Source of the DNA: Methylibium petroleiphilum PM1
GTDB lineage: Bacteria; Pseudomonadota; Gammaproteobacteria; Burkholderiales; Burkholderiaceae_C
Reading direction: 5' to 3'
NCBI RefSeq assembly: GCF_000015725.1
Contig: NC_008826.1
Location: forward strand, 310,001-374,000
DNA: 64,000 nt
Part shown: positions 16,090-23,971 of the stretch, piece by piece
Layout: each line of letters starts with the position of its first letter
Position numbering within the stretch: the stretch's first letter is position 1
The notes under the pieces: model-generated
Told to the model about the DNA's origin: nothing
The model's input: the letters and a program-made list of their open reading frames with translations, nothing else
Databases searched by the model: none
Made by a program: the position numbers and the translations under genes

Positions 16090-19000
16090 ATGAACTTCAG
16101 CATCTACGTTCTCGGCGAAGTCGGCTCGTTTGTCGCCGCCCTCAACAGCGTGGCGATGGTCCTGGGAAGCACCGACTTCCTCGGCGGCGCGGCTCTCCTC
16201 GGCGCCTTGGTTGGCCTGACGGCTTTCCTGATCTTCCTGGTCAACAAGGAGGCTGGACAGCAGCTGATCCAAGGCGGCAGCCCCATCGTTGGTCTCCTGG
16301 TGTTCTGGGTCTTCGTCTCATCGATCAACATCAAGACGAAGGTCGAGATCACCGATGTCTACACCGGAAACACAAGCGTCGTGGACAACGTCCCAGCGCT
16401 GCTCAGCATGCCGGCCTCGGCGATCAGCACCGCGGCCTACAAGATCTTCGACTTCTCGAACACTGCGTTCCAGGGCGTGGACGGCAGCTTCATGGCGCTC
16501 GGCGAGACCGGCTATGTGATGCCCCTCCAGATCCTGAACTCGCTGCGTCAAGGCATGGAGAGCGTCGACCCTCTGCTCGCGGCTTCCACGAAGCAATTCA
16601 TCGTGGACTGCGTCCCCGGCGGCACGGTCAACCCCGAGTCGCTGGCAGCGGCTCCGGATGCGCTCGACTACATCTTCACCAATGCCCGGGACAACGGGCT
16701 CACCACCGCCTTCACAGCGGCAGCACCCTCGGGCACGTCGACCTCGTGCGTTCAGGCGAAGGCGTCTCTCGCGGCACGATCGAACGATCTGCTGCACACC
16801 GCCGATTCCAATCTCGGAGGCGCCACGAAGCTCGAAGCGCTGGTCAACACCAACGTCAAGTCGAAGAATCCGAACGCCGGCCCAATCGACGGGGCCATGA
16901 TCACCGATTCGGTCAACCGCTTGATCCTGAACTCGATGACCGGCTCCGCGCGCCAGAACGCTGACCAGTTCATGCTGAACGTGCTCTTCTACAACACGAT
17001 GACCAGCACGTTCAACTGCATCGACAAGTCAGCCTCGCAGGACGCGTTCTCGTCGTGCGACGTCATGATGACGCAGGCCGCGGAGCAGTGGAAAACCGAC
17101 TCCGCAGCGTCGGCGAGCCTCTTCGCCAAGACGATGATGCCCGCGATGGTCTTCATGCAGCTGATGTTCTACAGCTTGGCTCCCATCGTCATCATCTTCG
17201 GTCTCCTCCGTGGTGCCGGCGCCATCGGCATGTACGTCAAGTTCCTCGGCTTCGGTGTCTGGACTGCGTCGTGGCTCCCCGTCGCAGCCGTGATCCAGAT
17301 GTACATCCAGAACAACGTCGCCGGAAAGGTCGCGCAGATCACCGCGCGCGCGGTGACCCCGGGCAACCTCAAGTCCGTCTACTACGATGTGATCAGCACG
17401 AACCTGGCGATCGCGTCCGACATGCTGGCCGCGACCCCCTTGGTGACCGCAACCATCCTCGGTATCTCCGGCATGGCGATCTCGCAGCTCGCGAACAACA
17501 TGGGCGGCAAGGATCGCGTCGACGAGAAGCTGGCCACGCCGGACCTCATGAAGAACTCGCCTCTGGCGCAGCGCACCAGCATGGCTGAGCAGAACGCGAA
17601 CACCGGCGTTGTCACGCAGACCGGTACGCCGCCGCTGATGATGACGCACCGTGCCGCCAACTCGAGCGCGATGGCCAGCGCCAACGCAACCCGCGAGGCG
17701 GATCAGAAGTCGATCGGCGCCGACCTGAGCAAGGGTCTGAACGCTGCGGAAACCAGGATGCTCTCGACGCTCAACAGCGTCGGCGCTGTCAGGACCGAAG
17801 GCGACAGCGTTGGTTTCCGCACGACCGATGGCCACACGATCTCGTTCGGCAATGCCGCAAGCAGCACTGCGGCCCAGCAGGCATTGGCCAAGGCGGCGGT
17901 CAGCTCGCAGGCCGGCATGGAGATCGGCGCAAGCATCAAGGCGGCCATCGTTCCTGGCATGTTGAAGGCCCTGGCCGCGGGCGGCAGCAAGGTGAAGGAC
18001 GCCGCCGGCGCCGAAGCGCTCCTTTCGGGCGCGGCCAAGGATCTGGCAACCAAGGATGCCTCGTTCATGTCGCGCTTGGCGCGCGGCGATGAGGATGCGG
18101 TTGGCACCCTGATCGACACGGCCATGACGGCGGGCATGATCGGTGCGACTGTGGTCGGAACGGCGACGACTGGTGTCGGCGGCGCTGCTGCTGGCCTCGC
18201 GGTTCGCGGTGCGGCCATTGCAGGCCGTGGCGCAATGATCGCCGGCGCGACCAAGGCGATCCGCGGCATCAGCTCCGCACTGGAGAAGGGCGGAACGATC
18301 GCGACCATGACGTCCGCCATCTTCGACAACACGCAGGCAGGCGCGAAGGCGAACATGTCCGCCGCGATTTCGGCTGCCAAGGAGCTTTCCGGAACGACGG
18401 CCGAGCAGCAGCAGCAGATGGCCTCGGACATGACGAACTGGACCCGCGGCGACTACGTCGGGCACGACGTCACAAACTCCAAGACGCGTGGCACGCAACG
18501 GTCCGATCAGAGTCAGCGCTCGACTGCCGCAATGATCAGCGAGACCTTCAAGGCTGCCGAGCAGCGGATTCAGTCGAGCGATCAGACCTACCAGCGCAAC
18601 GCGCAGCAGGCACTCGACGCTGGCGTCGCGTGGAGCGGCTCTGCGGCCGACTTCGCGGCGCTGCTGCGTGCCAACCCGGCAATGGCTGCCGACCTGCGCC
18701 AGCGCATGGCGCAGATGGACGGCGCGATCGCTGGAGATGTCGCGAGGGCTCGCATGCTCATCGACAACCAGATCAAGGGCGGCATGACGGAAGACGAGCG
18801 CAACCTCGCCGCCGGCGCCATGGCTCTGTCTGCGGTCGACAAGAGCTTCAATCTGGTGTCGGGTCGCGATCCGTCTGGGCTGAACGCCGACAGCAACGCC
18901 GGGCTGCCGGCGCCGAACATCGGGGATCGGATCTCCCAGGCTCAGCGCGAGGTGCCTGCTGCAGGCACTATCGTCCCGCAGCCTGTCGCGGCCACGTCCG

Positions 19001-19608
19001 CCATCGGCGGCACGGCCTATACCCAGGCCCCCGTGATGCCCGCTCAGCCGGCCCCGCAGCCAGCTGCGCCCAGGCACACCGCGCCCGTTGCCGCAGGCGC
19101 TGGGTCGCCCGCCGTGCGCCCCGTGACGGCCCACGCGGCGCCGAAGCACGCCGCGCCTGCTGTACCCGCCGCGCCCGCGGCGCCCTCGATGCAGGAACTG
19201 CGGGACCGGCACGTGCAGCATCGGACCGATCCGGCCGGCATGGCGCAGCTGGTGAACAAGGACGGACCGGCCGCCGCGGGCCCGCAGACGCCGGACATTC
19301 AGAAGCTCAACATCACCGACCCCATGAAGCAGGTCTTGAGCTCCGAATCTGGCCAGACGATCGCCACGACCGTGGCTGCGGTGACCGCCGTCAACGCACT
19401 CTCCGGCCTCGGCGCCGGCGGTCGCCGTGGAGGGGGTGGCGCTGGCGGTGCCGGCGGGCCTGGTGGCGCTGGCGGCGCTGGCGGCTCTGGCGGCGCGCCG
19501 CAGGCACCTGGCACTCCGGGCCAGGCACATTCTGGCGGCGGCGGAAGCAATCCTCCCCCCGCCTCCAGGCCTGGCAGGAAGGTGCCGGCGCTGTTCAAGA
19601 GGAAGTAG
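16090..19608 (+). CDS. traG: TraG-like mating-pair stabilisation protein
   Basis: 1172 residues, large as in F TraG. The N-terminal half has several membrane segments (about residues 18-75 and 340-440, for example LMFYSLAPIVIIFGLL) and the TraG_N region (VDCVPGG, FNCIDKSASQDAFSSCD). The C-terminal half is periplasmic or translocated, Ala-rich with long helices, then a Pro/Ala tract and a Gly-rich tail (GGGGAGGAGGPGGAGG-like) before RKVPALFKRK. It acts in pilus assembly and mating-pair stabilisation. The Gly tract is unusual. Confidence 0.87.
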   Translation: MNFSIYVLGEVGSFVAALNSVAMVLGSTDFLGGAALLGALVGLTAFLIFLVNKEAGQQLIQGGSPIVGLLVFWVFVSSINIKTKVEITDVYTGNTSVVDNVPALLSMPASAISTAAYKIFDFSNTAFQGVDGSFMALGETGYVMPLQILNSLRQGMESVDPLLAASTKQFIVDCVPGGTVNPESLAAAPDALDYIFTNARDNGLTTAFTAAAPSGTSTSCVQAKASLAARSNDLLHTADSNLGGATKLEALVNTNVKSKNPNAGPIDGAMITDSVNRLILNSMTGSARQNADQFMLNVLFYNTMTSTFNCIDKSASQDAFSSCDVMMTQAAEQWKTDSAASASLFAKTMMPAMVFMQLMFYSLAPIVIIFGLLRGAGAIGMYVKFLGFGVWTASWLPVAAVIQMYIQNNVAGKVAQITARAVTPGNLKSVYYDVISTNLAIASDMLAATPLVTATILGISGMAISQLANNMGGKDRVDEKLATPDLMKNSPLAQRTSMAEQNANTGVVTQTGTPPLMMTHRAANSSAMASANATREADQKSIGADLSKGLNAAETRMLSTLNSVGAVRTEGDSVGFRTTDGHTISFGNAASSTAAQQALAKAAVSSQAGMEIGASIKAAIVPGMLKALAAGGSKVKDAAGAEALLSGAAKDLATKDASFMSRLARGDEDAVGTLIDTAMTAGMIGATVVGTATTGVGGAAAGLAVRGAAIAGRGAMIAGATKAIRGISSALEKGGTIATMTSAIFDNTQAGAKANMSAAISAAKELSGTTAEQQQQMASDMTNWTRGDYVGHDVTNSKTRGTQRSDQSQRSTAAMISETFKAAEQRIQSSDQTYQRNAQQALDAGVAWSGSAADFAALLRANPAMAADLRQRMAQMDGAIAGDVARARMLIDNQIKGGMTEDERNLAAGAMALSAVDKSFNLVSGRDPSGLNADSNAGLPAPNIGDRISQAQREVPAAGTIVPQPVAATSAIGGTAYTQAPVMPAQPAPQPAAPRHTAPVAAGAGSPAVRPVTAHAAPKHAAPAVPAAPAAPSMQELRDRHVQHRTDPAGMAQLVNKDGPAAAGPQTPDIQKLNITDPMKQVLSSESGQTIATTVAAVTAVNALSGLGAGGRRGGGGAGGAGGPGGAGGAGGSGGAPQAPGTPGQAHSGGGGSNPPPASRPGRKVPALFKRK

Positions 19609-19613
19609 TAGAC

Positions 19614-19637
19614 AAGGGCCCCGCGGGGCCCTTTCCT
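19614..19637 (+). terminator. terminator after traG
   Basis: AAGGGCCCCGCGGGGCCCTTTCC, a perfect GC-rich hairpin followed by a short T run. Confidence 0.75.
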
Positions 19638-19673
19638 ATGGGCGACCCGAGCGGGACGCCGACGGCGCAAAGC

Positions 19674-19708
19674 AAACGCCCCTGGACCGAGGTCTCAGGG
19701 GCGTTGCC
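19674..19708 (-). terminator. terminator of the minus-strand pilus-accessory operon
   Basis: Minus strand CAACGCCCCTGAGACC pairs with GGTCCAGGGGCGTTT, then GCTTTG. It faces the traG terminator, closing the two convergent units. Confidence 0.65.
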
Positions 19709-19729
19709 ACTTGATGAGCGGCACCGGTG

Positions 19730-19948
19730 CTACAGCTTTGCTCCGGCCACCACCAGGCGCCCGTTCTCGTAGATGTCGCCATTCGATGCTTGCAGGCGCA
19801 CGTCGCGCCCGAGGCCGGCGAAGAACGTCAGCCAGCCTTCAGCCACTCCTCGCTTTTCATGCCAAGGACCGCGGTCGGCGGGCACGCCGGACCGCAAAGT
19901 GCCCTTCGTGAATATCACCCTCCAGAGGGGTCTGGTCATCTGCTTCAC
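19730..19948 (-). CDS. small protein at the end of the SLT-ATPase operon
   Basis: 72 residues from a GTG at 19948, 10 bases after the Dsb-like gene, with GAGGT upstream. The sequence has WEKRGVAEGWLTFF-like aromatic content and ends GDIYENGRLVVAGAKL, a beta-rich tail. No family recognised. It lies between the previous gene and a terminator, so it is co-transcribed. Confidence 0.45.
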   Translation of the reverse strand: MKQMTRPLWRVIFTKGTLRSGVPADRGPWHEKRGVAEGWLTFFAGLGRDVRLQASNGDIYENGRLVVAGAKL

Positions 19949-19958
19949 TGCTCAGACC

Positions 19959-20570
19959 TCAGTACGACATTGCCTTGGAGACCATCCCGTTGGCCAGCTG
20001 GAAGAAGAGGCTCGCGTCCCCGTTGGTGTTGTCCGGCGTGATGACGAAGCGCCCGCCGATCGCGATCGACGGCGTAGCGTTGATGCCGTACGCCAGCAGC
20101 TTGGCCATGGCCTCCTCGAGCTGGCGCTGCGACACACTGGCCCAGGCCGCATCGAAGCCGCGCACGCCGGCATCGGCCACCGCAGCACGCCACATTGCCG
20201 GCTCGCTGCGGCGCATGCCGCCTTGGTGCACGCGGCGATACGCCGCCGCCATGAAGGCCGACAGCTTCGCAGGATCCGCAGCCGCAACAGCGAAGAACGC
20301 GCGCGCCCCGACCGCACTTTCCTTGCTCGGTAGGGTGACCGGAACGAACTCCGCACGCCAGGTGCGAGGCAGTCCGGTGCCCCATGCGACCAGCCGTTCG
20401 TGATACTCGGCGCAGACCGGGCAGCCGAAGTCGAAGAAGATCAGCGCGCGCTGTGCATCGTCAGGCTGCGGCTGCACTTCCTTGAACGGCGTCATGGCCG
20501 TCTGCGCGCGTGCCAGCGACGGCAGCAAGATAGAGCCCAGTGCCAGGGCTGAAAAGAATCGACGGTTCAT
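19959..20570 (-). CDS. DsbA-like periplasmic thiol:disulfide protein
   Basis: 203 residues. Signal peptide MNRRFFSALALGSILLPSLARA, then a thioredoxin-like domain with FFDFGCPVCAEYH (Cys50 and Cys53) and the cis-Pro region ATPSIAIGGRFVITPD. Cis-Pro preceded by Thr/Ser-like residues fits DsbA or DsbC-type enzymes. It may oxidise the Cys-rich TraN halves and TraH. AAGGAAGATCTCC precedes the ATG. The first 110 bases overlap the end of the ATPase gene in another frame. Confidence 0.75.
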   Translation of the reverse strand: MNRRFFSALALGSILLPSLARAQTAMTPFKEVQPQPDDAQRALIFFDFGCPVCAEYHERLVAWGTGLPRTWRAEFVPVTLPSKESAVGARAFFAVAAADPAKLSAFMAAAYRRVHQGGMRRSEPAMWRAAVADAGVRGFDAAWASVSQRQLEEAMAKLLAYGINATPSIAIGGRFVITPDNTNGDASLFFQLANGMVSKAMSY

Positions 20571-22110
20571 GGAGATCTTCCTTGGAAATGAGACCGGCCT
20601 CTTCGCACAGGTCGAAGAGGGAGCTGTTCTGGTGTGACTCTTGCCAACGACGGACGACGCCGGCCAGGTCGTTGCGCGGGATCTTTCCGCTGCGCACGAG
20701 GTGATCGAGGATCGCCGGCGCGCCCTCGGTGAATCCCAGCGCTCGAGCGAGCTGCTCGGGCGTGCACCACCCTTCCTCGACGATGATCTCGCCCATTCGC
20801 CGCACCGAGCCGGCCTTGCGCAGCTCGGTCTGCTTCTCGATCGCCTGGAAGACCTGTTCGTGCGTCAGCACACCCATGTCCACCAGCACGTCGCCGACGC
20901 GCTTGACTTGCGGCGCGATCGCGTCGTCGCCGACGATCTTCTTGATCTGCTCGATGGTCGTGTAGCCGTTGGATGCCAGGCGCACGCCGGCCTGCGCCAG
21001 CGTCTCGAACTGAGGCTGTCGCGCGGCCGCGTTGAGGATCGGCAGTTCTCCCTGCTGCGCAAGCAACGCAGCGCGGACGTGGCTGTCAGCACGGATCATC
21101 TCGATGACCGGCACCATGCCGACATATCTCTTGGGGCTGTCGACGACCGGGTAGATGTCCGAAACCGACTGCATCTGGTGCTTCGCGAGCCAGACCTGGT
21201 CCGCCTCGGTCGGCTGCTGCCAGAGCGGTGCCGACTCTTCGGTGATGCGCCGCACGAGCCGCTGCGCCATGACGCCGCGCAGCGACGCAGCCAGGGAGTG
21301 GGGATCGACGCCCATGTCGACCAGGCGCGTGATGGCCAGGGCCGCGCTGTTGGCGTGCAGGGTGGCGAGCACCAGGTGACCGGTGTTGGCCGCCTGGACC
21401 GCGATGGTTGCCGTCTCCTGGTCCCGGATCTCGCCCACCAGGATCACGTCCGGGTCCTGCCGTAGAGCGGCGCGCAGGCCGTCCGCGAAGGACAGGTGGT
21501 GGTCGATGTTCACCTGGGAGATCCCGGGGATCACGTATTCGACCGGATGCTCGAGAGTGATGATGTTGCGGCGGCCGTTGTTCAACGCGCCGATGAGACC
21601 GTACAGGGTGGTGGTCTTTCCGGAGCCGGTCGGGCCGACCACCAGCAGAAGGCCTTGCGGCTCGTCGATGAGCTCGTCCACGCACCGGCGAACCATGGGC
21701 GTCATCTCGATCGTGTCCAGGCTCTTCGCTGCGTTCGACTGGTCCAGGATCCGGCACACCATCTTCTGGCCGCCGATGACAGGCAGGACGGACAGGCGAA
21801 CGTCGATCGTGCGCTCCGGGAACCGCAGGCGCATGCGCCCATCCAGCGGAACATTGCGATCAGCTGCGGAGAGGTTTGCACGCGAGCGGATCTTCTCGTC
21901 TATCAGCTTGGCCAGCTGGGAGTCGACGCGATCGTAGGTCTCGAGGTCGCCCGATAGGCGCAGCTTGATCTCGCAGATGGCGTCCCACCACTGCATGTGG
22001 ACGTCGTTTGCACCTTGCCGGGCCGCCTCGCTGAAAAGCGCGTTCAGGTAGTCGACAGCCGCCTTGTCGTGGTGGCCCGACGGGATGAACAGATCTGGTT
22101 CACGAGCCAC
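20461..22110 (-). CDS. GspE/PilB-family pilus ATPase with MshEN-like domains at the C-terminus
   Basis: 549 residues from a GTG at 22110 that overlaps the upstream stop by 11 bases. Walker A GPTGSGKTTTL is at residues 159-169, the Asp box EHPVEYVIPG at 187-197, Walker B DVILVGEIRD at 221-230, and the His box ANTGHLVLATLHAN. There is no large N-terminal domain and no tetracysteine zinc motif. Residues 404-515 instead hold repeats (RVGDVLVDMGVLTHEQV, RRMGEIIVEEGWCTPEQLARAL, LFDLCEEAGLISKEDL) that look like MshEN/GspE N-terminal domains. This is a permuted order. It may extend or retract the type IV pilus coded at 51-60 kb. Confidence 0.82.
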   Translation of the reverse strand: MAREPDLFIPSGHHDKAAVDYLNALFSEAARQGANDVHMQWWDAICEIKLRLSGDLETYDRVDSQLAKLIDEKIRSRANLSAADRNVPLDGRMRLRFPERTIDVRLSVLPVIGGQKMVCRILDQSNAAKSLDTIEMTPMVRRCVDELIDEPQGLLLVVGPTGSGKTTTLYGLIGALNNGRRNIITLEHPVEYVIPGISQVNIDHHLSFADGLRAALRQDPDVILVGEIRDQETATIAVQAANTGHLVLATLHANSAALAITRLVDMGVDPHSLAASLRGVMAQRLVRRITEESAPLWQQPTEADQVWLAKHQMQSVSDIYPVVDSPKRYVGMVPVIEMIRADSHVRAALLAQQGELPILNAAARQPQFETLAQAGVRLASNGYTTIEQIKKIVGDDAIAPQVKRVGDVLVDMGVLTHEQVFQAIEKQTELRKAGSVRRMGEIIVEEGWCTPEQLARALGFTEGAPAILDHLVRSGKIPRNDLAGVVRRWQESHQNSSLFDLCEEAGLISKEDLHEPSILFSPGTGLYLAAVAGTRADGHDAVQGSAAAA

Positions 22111-22480
22111 GCTTCGACTCCTTCGGCTCGCTCTGGAGCTTGGGCGTCGGCAGGGCCTGCGCGGCGCCGGAGGCGGCGGTCTCGGCCGCGGCTGCAGCCG
22201 CCGGGACTTCACGAGGCGCCACGCACCTGCCTTCGCTGCCGTAGAACTGGTGCTGAATGAAACGCTGCGTCGCCTGGTCCGCGTTGATGCTCCAGCGGAT
22301 CATGTCGATGCGAGCCTCGGTGCTCAGCCAGTTCTTGGCAGCCCAGCGCGCCGTGTCCATCGTGATGCGCACCGGCGCGGCGCCGCGCTCGATGCGATCG
22401 CACGGGTTGGGCGAAGAGAACACGAACAGCATCCAGGCGATGCCGATGACTGCGGCAGCGCCGCCGATTGCTTGTTTCAT
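22100..22480 (-). CDS. small membrane-anchored protein of the ATPase operon
   Basis: 126 residues. One membrane segment at residues 5-22 (IGGAAAVIGIAWMLFVFS), then a domain with two Cys (NPCDRIERG, GRCVAPRE) and a Ala/Pro-rich tail. The ATG abuts the TGA of the transglycosylase gene and the stop overlaps the ATPase GTG, so the three are translationally coupled. No family recognised. Confidence 0.6.
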   Translation of the reverse strand: MKQAIGGAAAVIGIAWMLFVFSSPNPCDRIERGAAPVRITMDTARWAAKNWLSTEARIDMIRWSINADQATQRFIQHQFYGSEGRCVAPREVPAAAAAAETAASGAAQALPTPKLQSEPKESKRGS

Positions 22481-22921
22481 TCAGGGGGTTCCGTTCTTCT
22501 TGAGCTTGATCGAGTTGAGCCACACCTTCTCGACATAGACGACTTGCTTGCTGGGTGTGGCAGCGTTGTAGGCGCCGACGGCGCGCCAGGTCTCACCGTG
22601 CCTGGCGATGTTGTTTGCGAGGACCCAGGCTCCGATGTTCACGTTGGTGCAGGGGTCCTTCAGCTGCTCCCGACCGATGCCGAACTGGGCGAGTGTCGGC
22701 AGCCAGCTCGAGTTGATCTGCATGACGCCGATGTCTTCGGTGCCGTTGCTGTTGCGGTTCAACGCCTTCGGGTTGAAGTTCGACTCGGTCTTGGCGATGG
22801 CGCGCAGAAGCGCTTCGCTGACCTTGTATCGCTCAGCGGCCTCCTTGAAGCACATGGCGTGCGCCTGGCCGGCAATGGCTAGGGCAGCGGCCGCGAGCAG
22901 GGCTTTGGTTGATCGTTTCAT
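22481..22921 (-). CDS. lytic transglycosylase, SLT domain (VirB1/PilT-R64-like)
   Basis: 146 residues. Signal peptide ends AGQAHA; the SLT fold has CFKEAAERYKVSEALLRAIAKTESNFNP with the catalytic Glu in TES, then DIGVMQINSSWLPTL and AVGAYNAATPSK. It cuts peptidoglycan to let a pilus or channel pass. R64 thin-pilus clusters carry such an enzyme as pilT, and F carries orf169. First gene of a five-gene minus-strand operon. Confidence 0.87.
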   Translation of the reverse strand: MKRSTKALLAAAALAIAGQAHAMCFKEAAERYKVSEALLRAIAKTESNFNPKALNRNSNGTEDIGVMQINSSWLPTLAQFGIGREQLKDPCTNVNIGAWVLANNIARHGETWRAVGAYNAATPSKQVVYVEKVWLNSIKLKKNGTP

Positions 22922-22931
22922 GGCATCCCGG

Positions 22932-22945
22932 ATACACTACACGTA
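22932..22945 (-). promoter_or_regulatory. shared operator-like motif upstream of the SLT operon
   Basis: Minus-strand TACGTGTAGTGTAT differs at two bases from the copy at 42555-42568 and lies 11 bases before the ATG at 22921. It could also act on the divergent Sel1 gene at 22979. Confidence 0.5.
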
Positions 22946-22978
22946 ATGATAAACCAGCCATTGGCGATCTGCAATCTC

Positions 22979-23905
22979 ATGGATTCGACCTACTCCTCTC
23001 ATCAGGGGCGGCGCCTCGCACTGGCAGCTGTCTTCGCGGCCGCGTTATCCATCCCCACTGCGGTCATGGCCCAAAGCGCCGGCGCCGGCATCGGGGACGC
23101 GATGTCATCGCTCTTCGAGCGGGCGCGCAAGTCCGACGACGCATCCAAGGCCTGGAACCGCCTTCGCACCGGTGACAAGGCGGCCCTGAACGAGCTCGTC
23201 GCCCTCGCCAAGCAGGGCAACCACATGGCCCAGCTCTACGTGGGCTATCTGCTCGACAACGCGGAATACGTCACGCTCGACAGCGCGTCGGCAGCCGCCT
23301 ACTTCAAGGCCGCCGCGCCGCAGAACCAGCTCGCCGCCTACAACCTCGGCCTTCTTTACCTGCTCGGTCGAGGCGTCCCCAAGGATGAGCGCGCCGCGGT
23401 GCGCCTGTTCGAGCAGGCTTGTCAGAAGGGCGTCGTCGAGCAGGCGGCCGTCAGGCTGGCGCAGTACCACCTGAAGCAGGGGAACGCTCAGGAGGCCTGG
23501 AAATGGGCCGAACAAGCGGCTAACGTCGGCAATGCCTTCGCCTACTTCGTCCTCGGGAAGATCTCGTTCGACCGCGGCGACTATCGCCCCGCCAGGATGT
23601 GGCTGGAGAAGGCAGCGCAGGCAGGGGAGCGCAACGCCCCCTCCCTGTTGGCTCGCTTGTACGCCTCGAACGCGCTCGGCCAGCCTGATGAGCCGATGGC
23701 CGTTTCCTGGGCCATCATCGCGGCGGTTCTGAACGGCCAGGCGCCTTCTGCGACCCAGGCAGCGACGGGCGGCTACGGCTCGAGGCTGACCGAGTCCGAG
23801 ATCGCACGCGCCCGCGGCATGGCGACGAACTGGCTGGCCAACCACGGCGCGCCGCAAGACATCCACTACTCGAAGACGATCTACGAGCCTCGTCGCACCT
23901 TCTAG
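22979..23905 (+). CDS. secreted Sel1-repeat (TPR-like) protein
   Basis: 308 residues from the ATG at 22979; an ATG at 22946 in frame is possible. Starting at 22979 gives a clean signal peptide (SSHQGRRLALAAVFAAALSIPTAVMA). Then Sel1 repeats: AQLYVGYLLDNAE, AAYNLGLLYLLGRGVPKDERAAVRLFEQA, AQYHLKQGNAQEAWKWAEQA, AYFVLGKISFDRGDYRPA. Such proteins are periplasmic adaptors. It is divergent from the SLT operon and convergent with traN. Role in pilus function is inferred from place only. Confidence 0.75.
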   Translation: MDSTYSSHQGRRLALAAVFAAALSIPTAVMAQSAGAGIGDAMSSLFERARKSDDASKAWNRLRTGDKAALNELVALAKQGNHMAQLYVGYLLDNAEYVTLDSASAAAYFKAAAPQNQLAAYNLGLLYLLGRGVPKDERAAVRLFEQACQKGVVEQAAVRLAQYHLKQGNAQEAWKWAEQAANVGNAFAYFVLGKISFDRGDYRPARMWLEKAAQAGERNAPSLLARLYASNALGQPDEPMAVSWAIIAAVLNGQAPSATQAATGGYGSRLTESEIARARGMATNWLANHGAPQDIHYSKTIYEPRRTF

Positions 23906-23928
23906 CAAGCGGTTGCGCCGCACCAATA

Positions 23929-23960
23929 AGAAAAGGGGCCCGAAGGCCCCTTTCGCTTTC
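23929..23960. terminator. bidirectional terminator between the Sel1 gene and traN
   Basis: AAAAGGGGCCCGAAGGCCCCTTTC works in both directions, with T runs on each strand, and separates two convergent genes. Confidence 0.8.
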
Positions 23961-23971
23961 TTAGCCCTCAA

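Noticed and set aside
17029-19530. 833-codon open frame opposite traG
   Set aside because: Shadow of traG in a GC-rich gene; the product is Arg/Gly/His-rich without any domain.
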